Source: Akkermansia biwaensis
GTDB lineage: Bacteria > Verrucomicrobiota > Verrucomicrobiia > Verrucomicrobiales > Akkermansiaceae
Length of the DNA: 64,000 bases
Direction: 5' to 3'
NCBI RefSeq assembly: GCF_026072915.1
Contig: NZ_AP025943.1
Location: 2,480,001-2,544,000, forward strand
The notes beneath the pieces were generated by a model. That model did no database searches. It saw only the letters and a list, made by a program, of their open reading frames with translations, and was not told the origin of the DNA. A program made the position numbers and the translations under genes. The number at the start of each line of letters is the position of its first letter. Position 1 is the first letter of the stretch. Positions 10,443 to 17,834 of the stretch are shown in pieces.

Positions 10443-12065
10443 TTACAGCCCCTGGACGTTGCCTTTGTTGTCCAGATAGATGTGCATGGCATTCGGGGAG
10501 ACGGGCAGGGCGGGCATGCGCATGATTTCCCCGCAGAGGGCTACCAGGAATCCGGCCCCGTTGGCGATTTCAAAGTCGCGCACGGTGACGGTGAATCCGG
10601 TGGGGCGGCCACGCAGCCTGCCGTTGTCGGAAAGAGAGTTCTGGGTTTTTGCCATGCAGATGGGGAGGTCCGTTAGACGGCTGGCTTCAAACTGGGCCAG
10701 CTTTTTTTTGGCCGCAGGCGTCAGTTCCACGCCGTCCGCTCCGTAAATGCTGCGGGCGATGATATTGAGTTTTTCCTCCACGGGTAGGGCAGATTCATAC
10801 AGGGGCTTGAAGGGCGGGGAAGGACGGTCTGCCGCTTCTACCACGATTTGGGCCAGTTCCTTCCCGCCTTCCCCTCCGCGGGAAAAGATGTCCGCAATGG
10901 CGCAGGGGATGCCGCGTTCCGCGCAGTGCTCCATGATGGCGTCCAGTTCCTCCTGGGAGTCATCAAAGAATTTGTTGACGGCCACGACCACGGGGCGCTT
11001 GTAGTGGGCGGCGGCGTCCAGATGGGCGTCTAGGTTTGCCAAGCCCTTTTTCAGGGCGGCCACGTCCGTGTTTTTCAGATCCGCCAGGGCGGTTCCTCCG
11101 TGCATTTTCAGGGCGCGGGCCGTGGCGACGATGACGATGGCCGCGGGATTCAGGCCGGACTGGCGGCATTTGATATCCAAAAATTTTTCCGCACCCAGAT
11201 CAAAGGCGAATCCGGCTTCCGTCACGGCATAGTCACCGAAGTGGAGAGCCATTTTCGTAGCCAGCACGGAGTTGCAGCCGTGGGCGATGTTGGCGAATGG
11301 GCCGCCGTGCAGGAAGCAGGGCACGCCTTCCACGCTCTGGACCAGGTTCGGCATCAGGGCGTCTTTCAGCAGGGCCATGACGGAGCCGGTAATGCCCAGT
11401 TCCTTGGCGAAAACGGGTTTGTCGTCCGCCGTGAAGCCGATAACGATGCGGTTGATGCGATTCTCCATGTCCTTGTAGGACGTAGCCAGGCACAGGCATG
11501 CCATGATTTCAGAAGCCGGGGTGATGTCGAACCCTGTTTCCCGCGGGAATCCCTGCCTGTTGAGGCCCACGATGATGGAGCGCAGGGCGCGGTCGTTCAT
11601 GTCCATCACGCGTTTCCACGTGACTTTGCGTTCGTCGATGTTCAGTGTGTGGAAGAACATGGCGTTGTCAATGATGGCGCTGATGAGGTTGTGCGCGGAG
11701 GTGATGGCGTGGAAGTCCCCCGTAAAGTGCATGTTGATTTCCTCCATCGGCGTCAGGGAGCTTTGTCCGCCGCCGGTGGCGCCGCCCTTGCGGCCGAAGA
11801 CGGGGCCCATGGAAGGCTGGCGGAGCGCGAGGCAGGCTTTCTTGCCGATGGCCTGGAGCCCCTGTGCCAGACCGATGGACACGGTGGTTTTTCCTTCTCC
11901 GGAGGGGGTGGGGGTGATGGCGGATACTAGGATGAGCTTGGCGGGAGTGGCGGTCTTGTCGAGCACCTTCAAGGGAATTTTGGCCTTGTTGCGGCCAAAA
12001 GGAATGACGTCGTTTTCATCGACGCCCAGCTTGCTGACACAATCGGAGAATGCGGGAATGACCAT
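10443..12065 (-). CDS. fhs: Formate-tetrahydrofolate ligase
   Basis: ATP-dependent formylation of tetrahydrofolate to 10-formyl-THF, feeding one-carbon metabolism. The 540-aa sequence contains the family P-loop TPTPSGEGKTT near residue 52 and GGGQSSLTPMEEINMHFTGD, ITSAHNL and FAFDLGAEKFLDIKCR, all hallmark blocks of Fhs. Length agrees with the family (about 555 aa). It stands 33 bp from panE and is read in the same direction. Confidence 0.96.
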   Translation of the reverse strand: MVIPAFSDCVSKLGVDENDVIPFGRNKAKIPLKVLDKTATPAKLILVSAITPTPSGEGKTTVSIGLAQGLQAIGKKACLALRQPSMGPVFGRKGGATGGGQSSLTPMEEINMHFTGDFHAITSAHNLISAIIDNAMFFHTLNIDERKVTWKRVMDMNDRALRSIIVGLNRQGFPRETGFDITPASEIMACLCLATSYKDMENRINRIVIGFTADDKPVFAKELGITGSVMALLKDALMPNLVQSVEGVPCFLHGGPFANIAHGCNSVLATKMALHFGDYAVTEAGFAFDLGAEKFLDIKCRQSGLNPAAIVIVATARALKMHGGTALADLKNTDVAALKKGLANLDAHLDAAAHYKRPVVVAVNKFFDDSQEELDAIMEHCAERGIPCAIADIFSRGGEGGKELAQIVVEAADRPSPPFKPLYESALPVEEKLNIIARSIYGADGVELTPAAKKKLAQFEASRLTDLPICMAKTQNSLSDNGRLRGRPTGFTVTVRDFEIANGAGFLVALCGEIMRMPALPVSPNAMHIYLDNKGNVQGL

Positions 12066-12649
12066 GTGCGTATGATGACGGAAGTATGGGGCTTTTGCAA
12101 GAAGTTCGTGGACTGTGGAGAGAGGAATCCGGGCCGTTTTTTACAGCCGGTGGGGAGGGACGGCGTAGGCCGAGCAACGGACGGAGAGGACGACGGCAAT
12201 CAACCGGAGGGATTGTTTCATCCTGCGGGATGAAGGGACCGGAGCACGGGAACAGAAAACGGAAGAGGGCACCGGATAACGGCGGCATTATTTTTGAAAA
12301 ATGGAGGCAGGCGTAGGGAAAGTTTCTTGCCGGTTTCTGCAGGAAAAAGAGGGAAGGAGGACGAGCGGGAGAAAGGCGGAAAAGGTCCGGAGTTTTTCCG
12401 TCGAAAGGCAGGTTCATCATGATTTTTCCGTGGAAAACCAGGAAGAAAACGGTTGCCGGCTGGGTTGCTGCAAGGGAGCGTAGGTTGCATGCAAACTTTG
12501 TGTCTTTGCTTTAAGGCTGTTGAAACGGTCTGCTCGTTTTTGGAGAGAGGAAAGTCCTTTTTCCATTTTATGATAGAATAAGCCGGGGAAACGGGTATAG
12601 TTTCCGAACGCCTGCGACGATGACGGGCGGCGCTTATCCCTCCACCACC
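12066..12649. other. intergenic region between divergent genes
   Basis: About 580 bp separating divergently read fhs and the acyltransferase. No open frame with credible composition was found. A TATGATAGAAT stretch near 12569-12580, about 80 bp before the acyltransferase start, could be a -10 region. I see no recognisable folate riboswitch. Confidence 0.4.
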
Positions 12650-13804
12650 ATGAGTACCAACCAACCATTGAATGCCGGAGGCGGTCACATCGCCTGGGTA
12701 GATTTTCTGCGCATCCTGGCCTGCTTCCTCGTCGTGCTGGCCCATTGCTGCGATCCCTTCGTAGGGAGCTTTGACGGCAGTTTTGACTTTAAGTCGGGCG
12801 TCTTCATCGGCAGCCTCGTACGACCCTGTGTTCCTTTGTTTGCGATGATTTCCGGCGTCCTGCTTTTTCCCGTGACGATGGAAATGGGCGCTTTCTATTC
12901 ACGCCGGCTCAAGAGGATTCTGATTCCGCTGGTCGTGTGGTCCCTGGCGCTTCCCCTGTTTTACTTCCTCTACTTTGCCGCGGGCGTGCAGACGGCCAGC
13001 CCCAACATCGTGATGGACACTTACACCTGGAGCGCCACGGTCGATAAGCTGTACACCTTTATTTTCAATTTCAATTATGATACCACTCCCCTCTGGTACG
13101 TGTACATGCTCGTAGGCCTGTACCTCTTCATGCCCATCATGAGCGCGTGGCTGACCCAGGCCAAAAGGAAGGACGTGAAGATTTTTCTGGGAATCTGGAT
13201 ATTCAGCATGGTCCTGCCGTACGTCCAGATGCTGGCTCCGACGCTGGGGTATGAGGGCAATTACGGCAATATGGGGATTCTGGGCATCTGCGACTGGAAC
13301 CCGTACGGCATGTTTTACAACTTCGCGGGCTTCATGGGGTACATGGTCCTTGCCCATTATTTGATGAAGTATCCCCTGAACTGGAACTGGAAAAAGACAC
13401 TGTCCATCACGCTCCCCCTGTTCCTGGCCGGATTTGCCATTACCTTCTTCGGCTTTCTGGAAACGCAGAAGCATTTCCCCGGCCAGTATTCCAAGCTGGA
13501 GATTCTGTGGTACTTCTCCGGCATTAACGTGTTCATGATGACCTTTGCCATCTTCGCCATAGTGAGCAAACTCCGGATTAAAACCAGCCCGGCATTGTCC
13601 CGGATAGCCGCCCTGACCTTCGGCGTGTACCTGTGCCACTTCTTCTTTGTGCAGTGCGCCTATGATGCTATTGACTTCCTTGGTTGGACGGGTCTTCCCG
13701 CCTGCGTGAAAATTCCGTTGATGGCCTGCCTAGCGTCCGCCGTTTCGCTCTTCCTTGTCTGGCTGCTGAACCTCAACAGGTGGACGCGCAAGAGCATCAT
13801 GTAA
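12650..13804 (+). CDS. Acyltransferase family 3 membrane protein (WecH/OafA type)
   Basis: Integral membrane O-acyltransferase of about 384 aa, likely modifying a surface glycan. The N-terminal block IAWVDFLRILACFLVVLAHC includes the family R and H residues (F-R-I-L-A and a histidine ten residues on). About ten hydrophobic helices follow, and the C-terminus ends in a short basic tail (NRWTRKSIM). I start at MSTNQPL; an upstream ATG at 12620 adds ten residues of no clear value. A strong terminator follows at 13830. Confidence 0.85.
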   Translation: MSTNQPLNAGGGHIAWVDFLRILACFLVVLAHCCDPFVGSFDGSFDFKSGVFIGSLVRPCVPLFAMISGVLLFPVTMEMGAFYSRRLKRILIPLVVWSLALPLFYFLYFAAGVQTASPNIVMDTYTWSATVDKLYTFIFNFNYDTTPLWYVYMLVGLYLFMPIMSAWLTQAKRKDVKIFLGIWIFSMVLPYVQMLAPTLGYEGNYGNMGILGICDWNPYGMFYNFAGFMGYMVLAHYLMKYPLNWNWKKTLSITLPLFLAGFAITFFGFLETQKHFPGQYSKLEILWYFSGINVFMMTFAIFAIVSKLRIKTSPALSRIAALTFGVYLCHFFFVQCAYDAIDFLGWTGLPACVKIPLMACLASAVSLFLVWLLNLNRWTRKSIM

Positions 13805-13829
13805 AAGATCCGGATATTTGTTTGCACGG

Positions 13830-13868
13830 ACGCTGCGGAACGAGTGAAACTGTTCCGCAGCGTTTTTT
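13830..13868 (+). terminator. Rho-independent terminator of the acyltransferase gene
   Basis: A 12-bp perfect stem (ACGCTGCGGAAC at 13830-13841, complement at 13852-13863) with a 10-nt loop, followed by a T-run. It insulates the CRISPR leader from the acyltransferase transcript. Confidence 0.93.
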
Positions 13869-14219
13869 GTTCGGAAAGGCTTTTTTCCGTGGGGGACAGC
13901 AAAGGCTGCGGTGTGGTTTGAGGAAAGTTGCTGGACGAATCGTCGTGGTCATTTTATTATAAATACGCATCACGTGCAGGCACCGGTTGTCCGGATGAGG
14001 CATCTCTTTTGAAGAGAAGAATCGGCATCCGTGGTTCCCGGCGCCAACCCCAAGCACACAGAAAATTCCCGGAAAGTCGGCGCTTTTTGTAACCTGTTGG
14101 GGATGTTAGATTGACAGTAATGATCATTTTTTAAGGCGTGGGTACTTGCAGATTGATATGGCAGGTTGGCGCAAATCATTATTTGTGCAATTAATGATCA
14201 ATTTGTAAGCTCCCCCGCC
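13869..14219 (+). promoter_or_regulatory. CRISPR leader region
   Basis: AT-rich stretch immediately 5' of the first repeat. The repeats read towards ATTGAAAC on this strand and the degenerate terminal repeat is at the far right end, so the leader should be here. A TTGACA hexamer lies at 14111-14116. Two related blocks, TAATGATCATTTT (from 14118) and TAATGATCAATTT (from 14192), recur within it and could be integration-factor or Cas1-Cas2 contact sites. No ORF is supported. Confidence 0.7.
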
Positions 14220-14733
14220 GTCGCACCCTCACGGGTGCGTGGATTGAAACTCCAACACTCCCAGGAAAGCACGAGCCTCACAGAGGTCGCACCCTCACGG
14301 GTGCGTGGATTGAAACCCGTCCGCCGCCGGATAGCTTGACGGAATGAAGGTCGCACCCTCACGGGTGCGTGGATTGAAACGGAAAGGACTGCCTGACCGA
14401 GCCGCTGCGGGTGAGTCGCACCCTCACGGGTGCGTGGATTGAAACTACGTATTGCCTGGGCATCGCCGCTTCCATGGGGTCGCACCCTCACGGGTGCGTG
14501 GATTGAAACATCCGCCGGTGCAAGGGCGGTTACATGCCCCAGGTCGCACCCTCACGGGTGCGTGGATTGAAACAGGCAATCGTCGGGCATGATTCCCGTG
14601 ATGTACATGTCGCACCCTCACGGGTGCGTGGATTGAAACTTCCGCAATGCCGCCCTGCGCCGCAGGAGCGGGGTCGCACCCTCACGGGTGCGTGGATTGA
14701 AACATCGGGGCGACCAACGAGCCCAAGCCCCTG
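14220..14733 (+). CRISPR. Type I-C-like CRISPR array, left (leader-proximal) arm
   Basis: Eight identical 31-bp repeats start at 14220, 14286, 14350, 14415, 14479, 14543, 14609 and 14673. Each begins GTCGCACCC, can form a 6-bp GCACCC/GGGTGC stem with a TCAC loop, and ends TGGATTGAAAC, the I-C/Cas5-type handle. Seven complete spacers of 33-35 nt (one may be 32-33) follow. The eighth spacer (14704-14733) is cut after 30 nt by the prophage left end. By eye none of the seven left spacers matches the prophage. No cas genes are adjacent. Confidence 0.97.
14730..14733. repeat. Target-site duplication, left copy (CCTG)
   Basis: CCTG immediately before the prophage terminus is repeated at 48170-48173. 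Mu-type transposition normally duplicates 5 bp. Here only 4 bp are identical (the fifth base is C on the left and A on the right), so either one base has changed or the terminus is off by one. Removing one copy restores a 34-nt spacer. Confidence 0.7.
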
Positions 14734-14782
14734 TGTAACGCGCCATGACATCTGATCAATTGACGACAGGTATCTGATCAAT
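14734..14782 (+). promoter_or_regulatory. Prophage left end with transposase binding sites
   Basis: The end begins TGTAACGCG. Two copies of ATCTGATCAA lie at 14750-14759 and 14772-14781, 22 bp apart. The second is part of GACGACAGGTATCTGATCAA (14762-14781), which is matched in inverted orientation near the right end. This is the expected arrangement for MuA-type end recognition. Confidence 0.8.
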
Positions 14783-14796
14783 TTAGCCGTCCCTGC

Positions 14797-15633
14797 CTAC
14801 TCCGGGCAGGGGGTGTGCAGGGCTCCTGCATCGCCTCTGCAAGCGGCCATCAGGCCGCCCCAATCCACCGCCTCGTCATCCTCCCTGGTCACACCGTCCT
14901 GCAGCATGGCCGCCCTGGCGTCGGCCAGCAGGTGCATCACCCTGGCCCGCTCGCTGGCCGGCTGGTGATCCTGGCGAGGGCTGCCGGTGGTTACCATTGC
15001 AAACCTGGCCGCATAACTCTCGGCGCTCGCTGTCCGGCTGGGCCAGCACCAGGCCGTCCACTCGCTCCAGGGGCTGCGCTGCCTCCACGGCTCCTCGATG
15101 CGGCACACTGTTGCCGGCACCCTGGCCAGCACCTCACGGCCGATGGTCACATCCTCCGGCGCTAAATCATCCAGCAGCGTCCAATCCATCTCCCGGTAGA
15201 GCCGTCTGGCCATCCATCCCCTCAATGCGTACAGGCAGCCATAAATCCGCCACGCTCCTGCCACAAAATCCCCGGAGGCATACATCGGGCATGCCGGATG
15301 GGCATCCATCCAGCGCAGCCAGCCGTCATCCAGGAGGGCCGTATCGCAATCAATCTTGACGACGATGTCGTCGTCCTCCGCCTCTCGGCACATCTCCGAG
15401 AGCATACCCCGGATGCAGGCAGGCCCGCGCAGGTTACCCTGTCGATCCCATGATGACTGCACGTAATCCGCGCCTATGCTCCGGAGAGCAGCGGCGGTAT
15501 CCTCCTGCACCGGACTGGCCGCATCGTCCACTACCGTGACGCTGGCGTAGGGTACGGCCATCCGGACACAGCGCACGCAGGCCACTGCCTCGGCGGCGTC
15601 TCCGGAATATGAAAAAACAAAAATCCTGATCAT
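14797..15633 (-). CDS. Predicted glycosyltransferase (GT-A fold), phage cargo
   Basis: A 278-aa protein next to the left terminus, the last gene of the late block. The N-terminus (MIRIFVFSYSG...VTVVDDAAS) resembles the nucleotide-sugar fold of family 2-type transferases, and VVKIDCDTALLDDGW gives a DxD metal motif at about residues 95-97. Such a gene at a transposable phage terminus is typical of accessory cargo. It could alter surface glycan and exclude other phages, or glycosylate a virion protein. The fold call rests on motif pattern only; substrate unknown. Confidence 0.55.
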   Translation of the reverse strand: MIRIFVFSYSGDAAEAVACVRCVRMAVPYASVTVVDDAASPVQEDTAAALRSIGADYVQSSWDRQGNLRGPACIRGMLSEMCREAEDDDIVVKIDCDTALLDDGWLRWMDAHPACPMYASGDFVAGAWRIYGCLYALRGWMARRLYREMDWTLLDDLAPEDVTIGREVLARVPATVCRIEEPWRQRSPWSEWTAWCWPSRTASAESYAARFAMVTTGSPRQDHQPASERARVMHLLADARAAMLQDGVTREDDEAVDWGGLMAACRGDAGALHTPCPE

Positions 15634-15656
15634 ACTGTTATATATAGAGTGAAAAA

Positions 15657-17813
15657 TTAAACAGCCGGCCCGTAGGGGTAAAAAGTGCCGTAATTGACCG
15701 GTATCTGAATAGTGCCCAGCATATGCTGGTACACTACCTTGTCCTGCACCGTCGCAACGTGGAAGGAGTAAAAAAACTCCTCCGACTCGTCCGGCTCCTC
15801 GTCCTGGAGCCGGAGGGGGTTGACCGGCCCCTGCTCATAGGCGATAGACGTGCCGGTCAGCTTGCCCTTGGCGTTAAATTTGACGTCCAGCCATATCTCG
15901 CCGGCCGTAAAGCCGGTCATCGTGTACCAGCCGCTGTTATCTCCCGGCGTCTGGCTGATGTAGACGCCCTGCAGCATCAGCTTGCCCCGGCGCATCCGCG
16001 CGCCGGTCACATTGGCGTTATCGTCATCCCAGTCAAGGATTACCTGCAGACCATAAATCGGAGGCTGCTCCGGGGCTGCCGACCACACGATCTCCCCCTC
16101 CGGTCCCAGGGTGGGCGCGGGCGGAGACTTGTAAGCCTCGCTGTCGTACTGCAGCGTCTGGACCGGGCCGTCCACTTGGTCCTGGTCGTCCAGCGCCTGC
16201 TGGTCGTCGGCTATCTGCCGCATGCGATCAATCATGTCCTGCAGAGACAAATGCGCCGGCACGCCAGTGGTGACCGCCGTGCTCTCTCCGTCCAGATCAA
16301 CGCTGACGCTCTGCACGACGGTGGCCATGTCGCGGTACTCGCGCCGGGATCCGGTGATGGCCAGCCTGCTGCCCACCAGGATGGCGGGCGACACGGCCCG
16401 CAGGGCGGTGACGCTGCCCTCTACGGGGACGTCGCGGGTGACCTCGTAATAATCCCGCAGGATGGAGGTGTAATCCGGCCACGCCTGACCGGCCGGCGGC
16501 GTACCGCCTCCGCTGATGGGCGGCTCTCCTCCCCCGTCAGCCCCGGCATCCCCTGACTTGCTGGCCCGGTACTTGCGGTGCATGGTGTTGATGGTGCGCC
16601 CCCTCCATGTCATCCAATGGTAGTATCTGGTCACACCGTTGACTTGCTTGGTGTGCGGGAACAGCATCTCGCAGCCCTTGGGGGGCTTGGCGTCCATGTA
16701 TACATATTGCTTGAGCTCCACATAACACCACTTGATGGTATTGCAGCTCTCGCTCAGCTGACCGCTCACATGCTCGTAACGCTGAGCGGAGTCGTCAGTG
16801 GAATAATTGCTCTGGGTGGATCCGTCAACGCCGGCTATTACGGATTTCTTGATCCTCCCATACCGCGCGGCCGTCAAGGTGGCAAGCTGGGGTATCTTGC
16901 GCCGCCAGTAGATGGCTCCCTCCACATCGTTGGTGGGCAGTTTGTGCCCTGTCACCTCGACAACAGGCTTGGTAAAATCCCACACCGGGGACTCGGAACC
17001 TTGCGGCTCGTCATCATCCGGGCTGTCCGGACTGACGGCCACCTGAACAGTTACGCATCCCTCCTGGTGCAGGGACGCCCCGCGTGGCCAGACCTGGGAC
17101 TGGTAAGCCTGATTGCCGGCAGTCAGCACGACGCCCACGGCCGGGGGGACCAGGTCCGGCCGGGGGGTGAGCTTGATACTGGAGAGCCTGTCTCTCACTC
17201 GGTCCAGGGTGGTCACGGGCAGATCGGCCCCGTCGGCCACCCTGATCACGGGGGCGTCTCCCGTATAATCCACCCGGCACACCATGCCGGGACGGCTGGC
17301 CAACACCTTGCGCAGCACGCCGGCATACATGTCGCAGGAGAGCGCCGTATCCCACATCCAGGCGGAGGCGGACACGGACACGTCGATGCCCACGTCGGCA
17401 GAGAGGAGGCCGTGCTTGCGGGCATCCTCCAGCACCGCCTTGAGGGTGGCGGCAATGCCCACCCGGCGGGGCACGCTCTCGGCGCTGCCTCCGGATATGT
17501 TGGCATTAAGCGCCCCCCTCAACCCTCCGGATGGGCTGAAACACAGCGCCCCCTCCAGGGGCTGGAGGATGTCGCACGCCTCAATGGACCACCGCCAGGC
17601 ATTGCCGGACTGCTCCAGGGCGCACTTGCGGATGGTCCCCTCCATCACCGTCACGGCGTCCCACACCACGCGCACTTGATCCATGTAGGCATAGGGTGCC
17701 GGCTCGTCCTGGTCGCGCGCCAGCTGTTGCCAGGTGAATTTGAGCGGGCCAAAATTGCTCCAGTTGCAGGAGGCACCCTTGATGGCCTTGCCCGTGATCT
17801 CAATGACTCTCAT
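15657..17813 (-). CDS. Tail hub / tail-tip protein
   Basis: A 718-aa structural protein downstream of the tape measure, the position of the tail hub or distal tail assembly. It has a beta-rich N-terminal half. Around residues 470-540 is a segment (TVVQSVSVDLDGESTAVTTG, HLSLQDMIDRMRQIADDQQ) that resembles the hub-like proteins of other siphophages. Residues after about 600 are probably a receptor-proximal or baseplate region. It contains the protospacer (15882-15915) matched by the third spacer of the right CRISPR arm. Assigned by position and style, not by a definitive motif. Confidence 0.55.
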   Translation of the reverse strand: MRVIEITGKAIKGASCNWSNFGPLKFTWQQLARDQDEPAPYAYMDQVRVVWDAVTVMEGTIRKCALEQSGNAWRWSIEACDILQPLEGALCFSPSGGLRGALNANISGGSAESVPRRVGIAATLKAVLEDARKHGLLSADVGIDVSVSASAWMWDTALSCDMYAGVLRKVLASRPGMVCRVDYTGDAPVIRVADGADLPVTTLDRVRDRLSSIKLTPRPDLVPPAVGVVLTAGNQAYQSQVWPRGASLHQEGCVTVQVAVSPDSPDDDEPQGSESPVWDFTKPVVEVTGHKLPTNDVEGAIYWRRKIPQLATLTAARYGRIKKSVIAGVDGSTQSNYSTDDSAQRYEHVSGQLSESCNTIKWCYVELKQYVYMDAKPPKGCEMLFPHTKQVNGVTRYYHWMTWRGRTINTMHRKYRASKSGDAGADGGGEPPISGGGTPPAGQAWPDYTSILRDYYEVTRDVPVEGSVTALRAVSPAILVGSRLAITGSRREYRDMATVVQSVSVDLDGESTAVTTGVPAHLSLQDMIDRMRQIADDQQALDDQDQVDGPVQTLQYDSEAYKSPPAPTLGPEGEIVWSAAPEQPPIYGLQVILDWDDDNANVTGARMRRGKLMLQGVYISQTPGDNSGWYTMTGFTAGEIWLDVKFNAKGKLTGTSIAYEQGPVNPLRLQDEEPDESEEFFYSFHVATVQDKVVYQHMLGTIQIPVNYGTFYPYGPAV

Positions 17814-17834
17814 GGCGGTGATGCGACAGATGGG

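Noticed and set aside
12066-12120. Possible folate (THF) riboswitch upstream of fhs
   Set aside because: The leader lacks the conserved elements I would expect and is very short before a divergent gap with no paired structure visible.
14251-14672. Left-arm spacers as possible self-targeting spacers
   Set aside because: By eye none of the seven complete left spacers gives a long match to the prophage on either strand; a computed search would settle it.
14198-14781. Frames across both CRISPR arms with repeated RTREGAT or VAPSRVRGLK peptides
   Set aside because: They are translations of the repeats and have no meaning as proteins.
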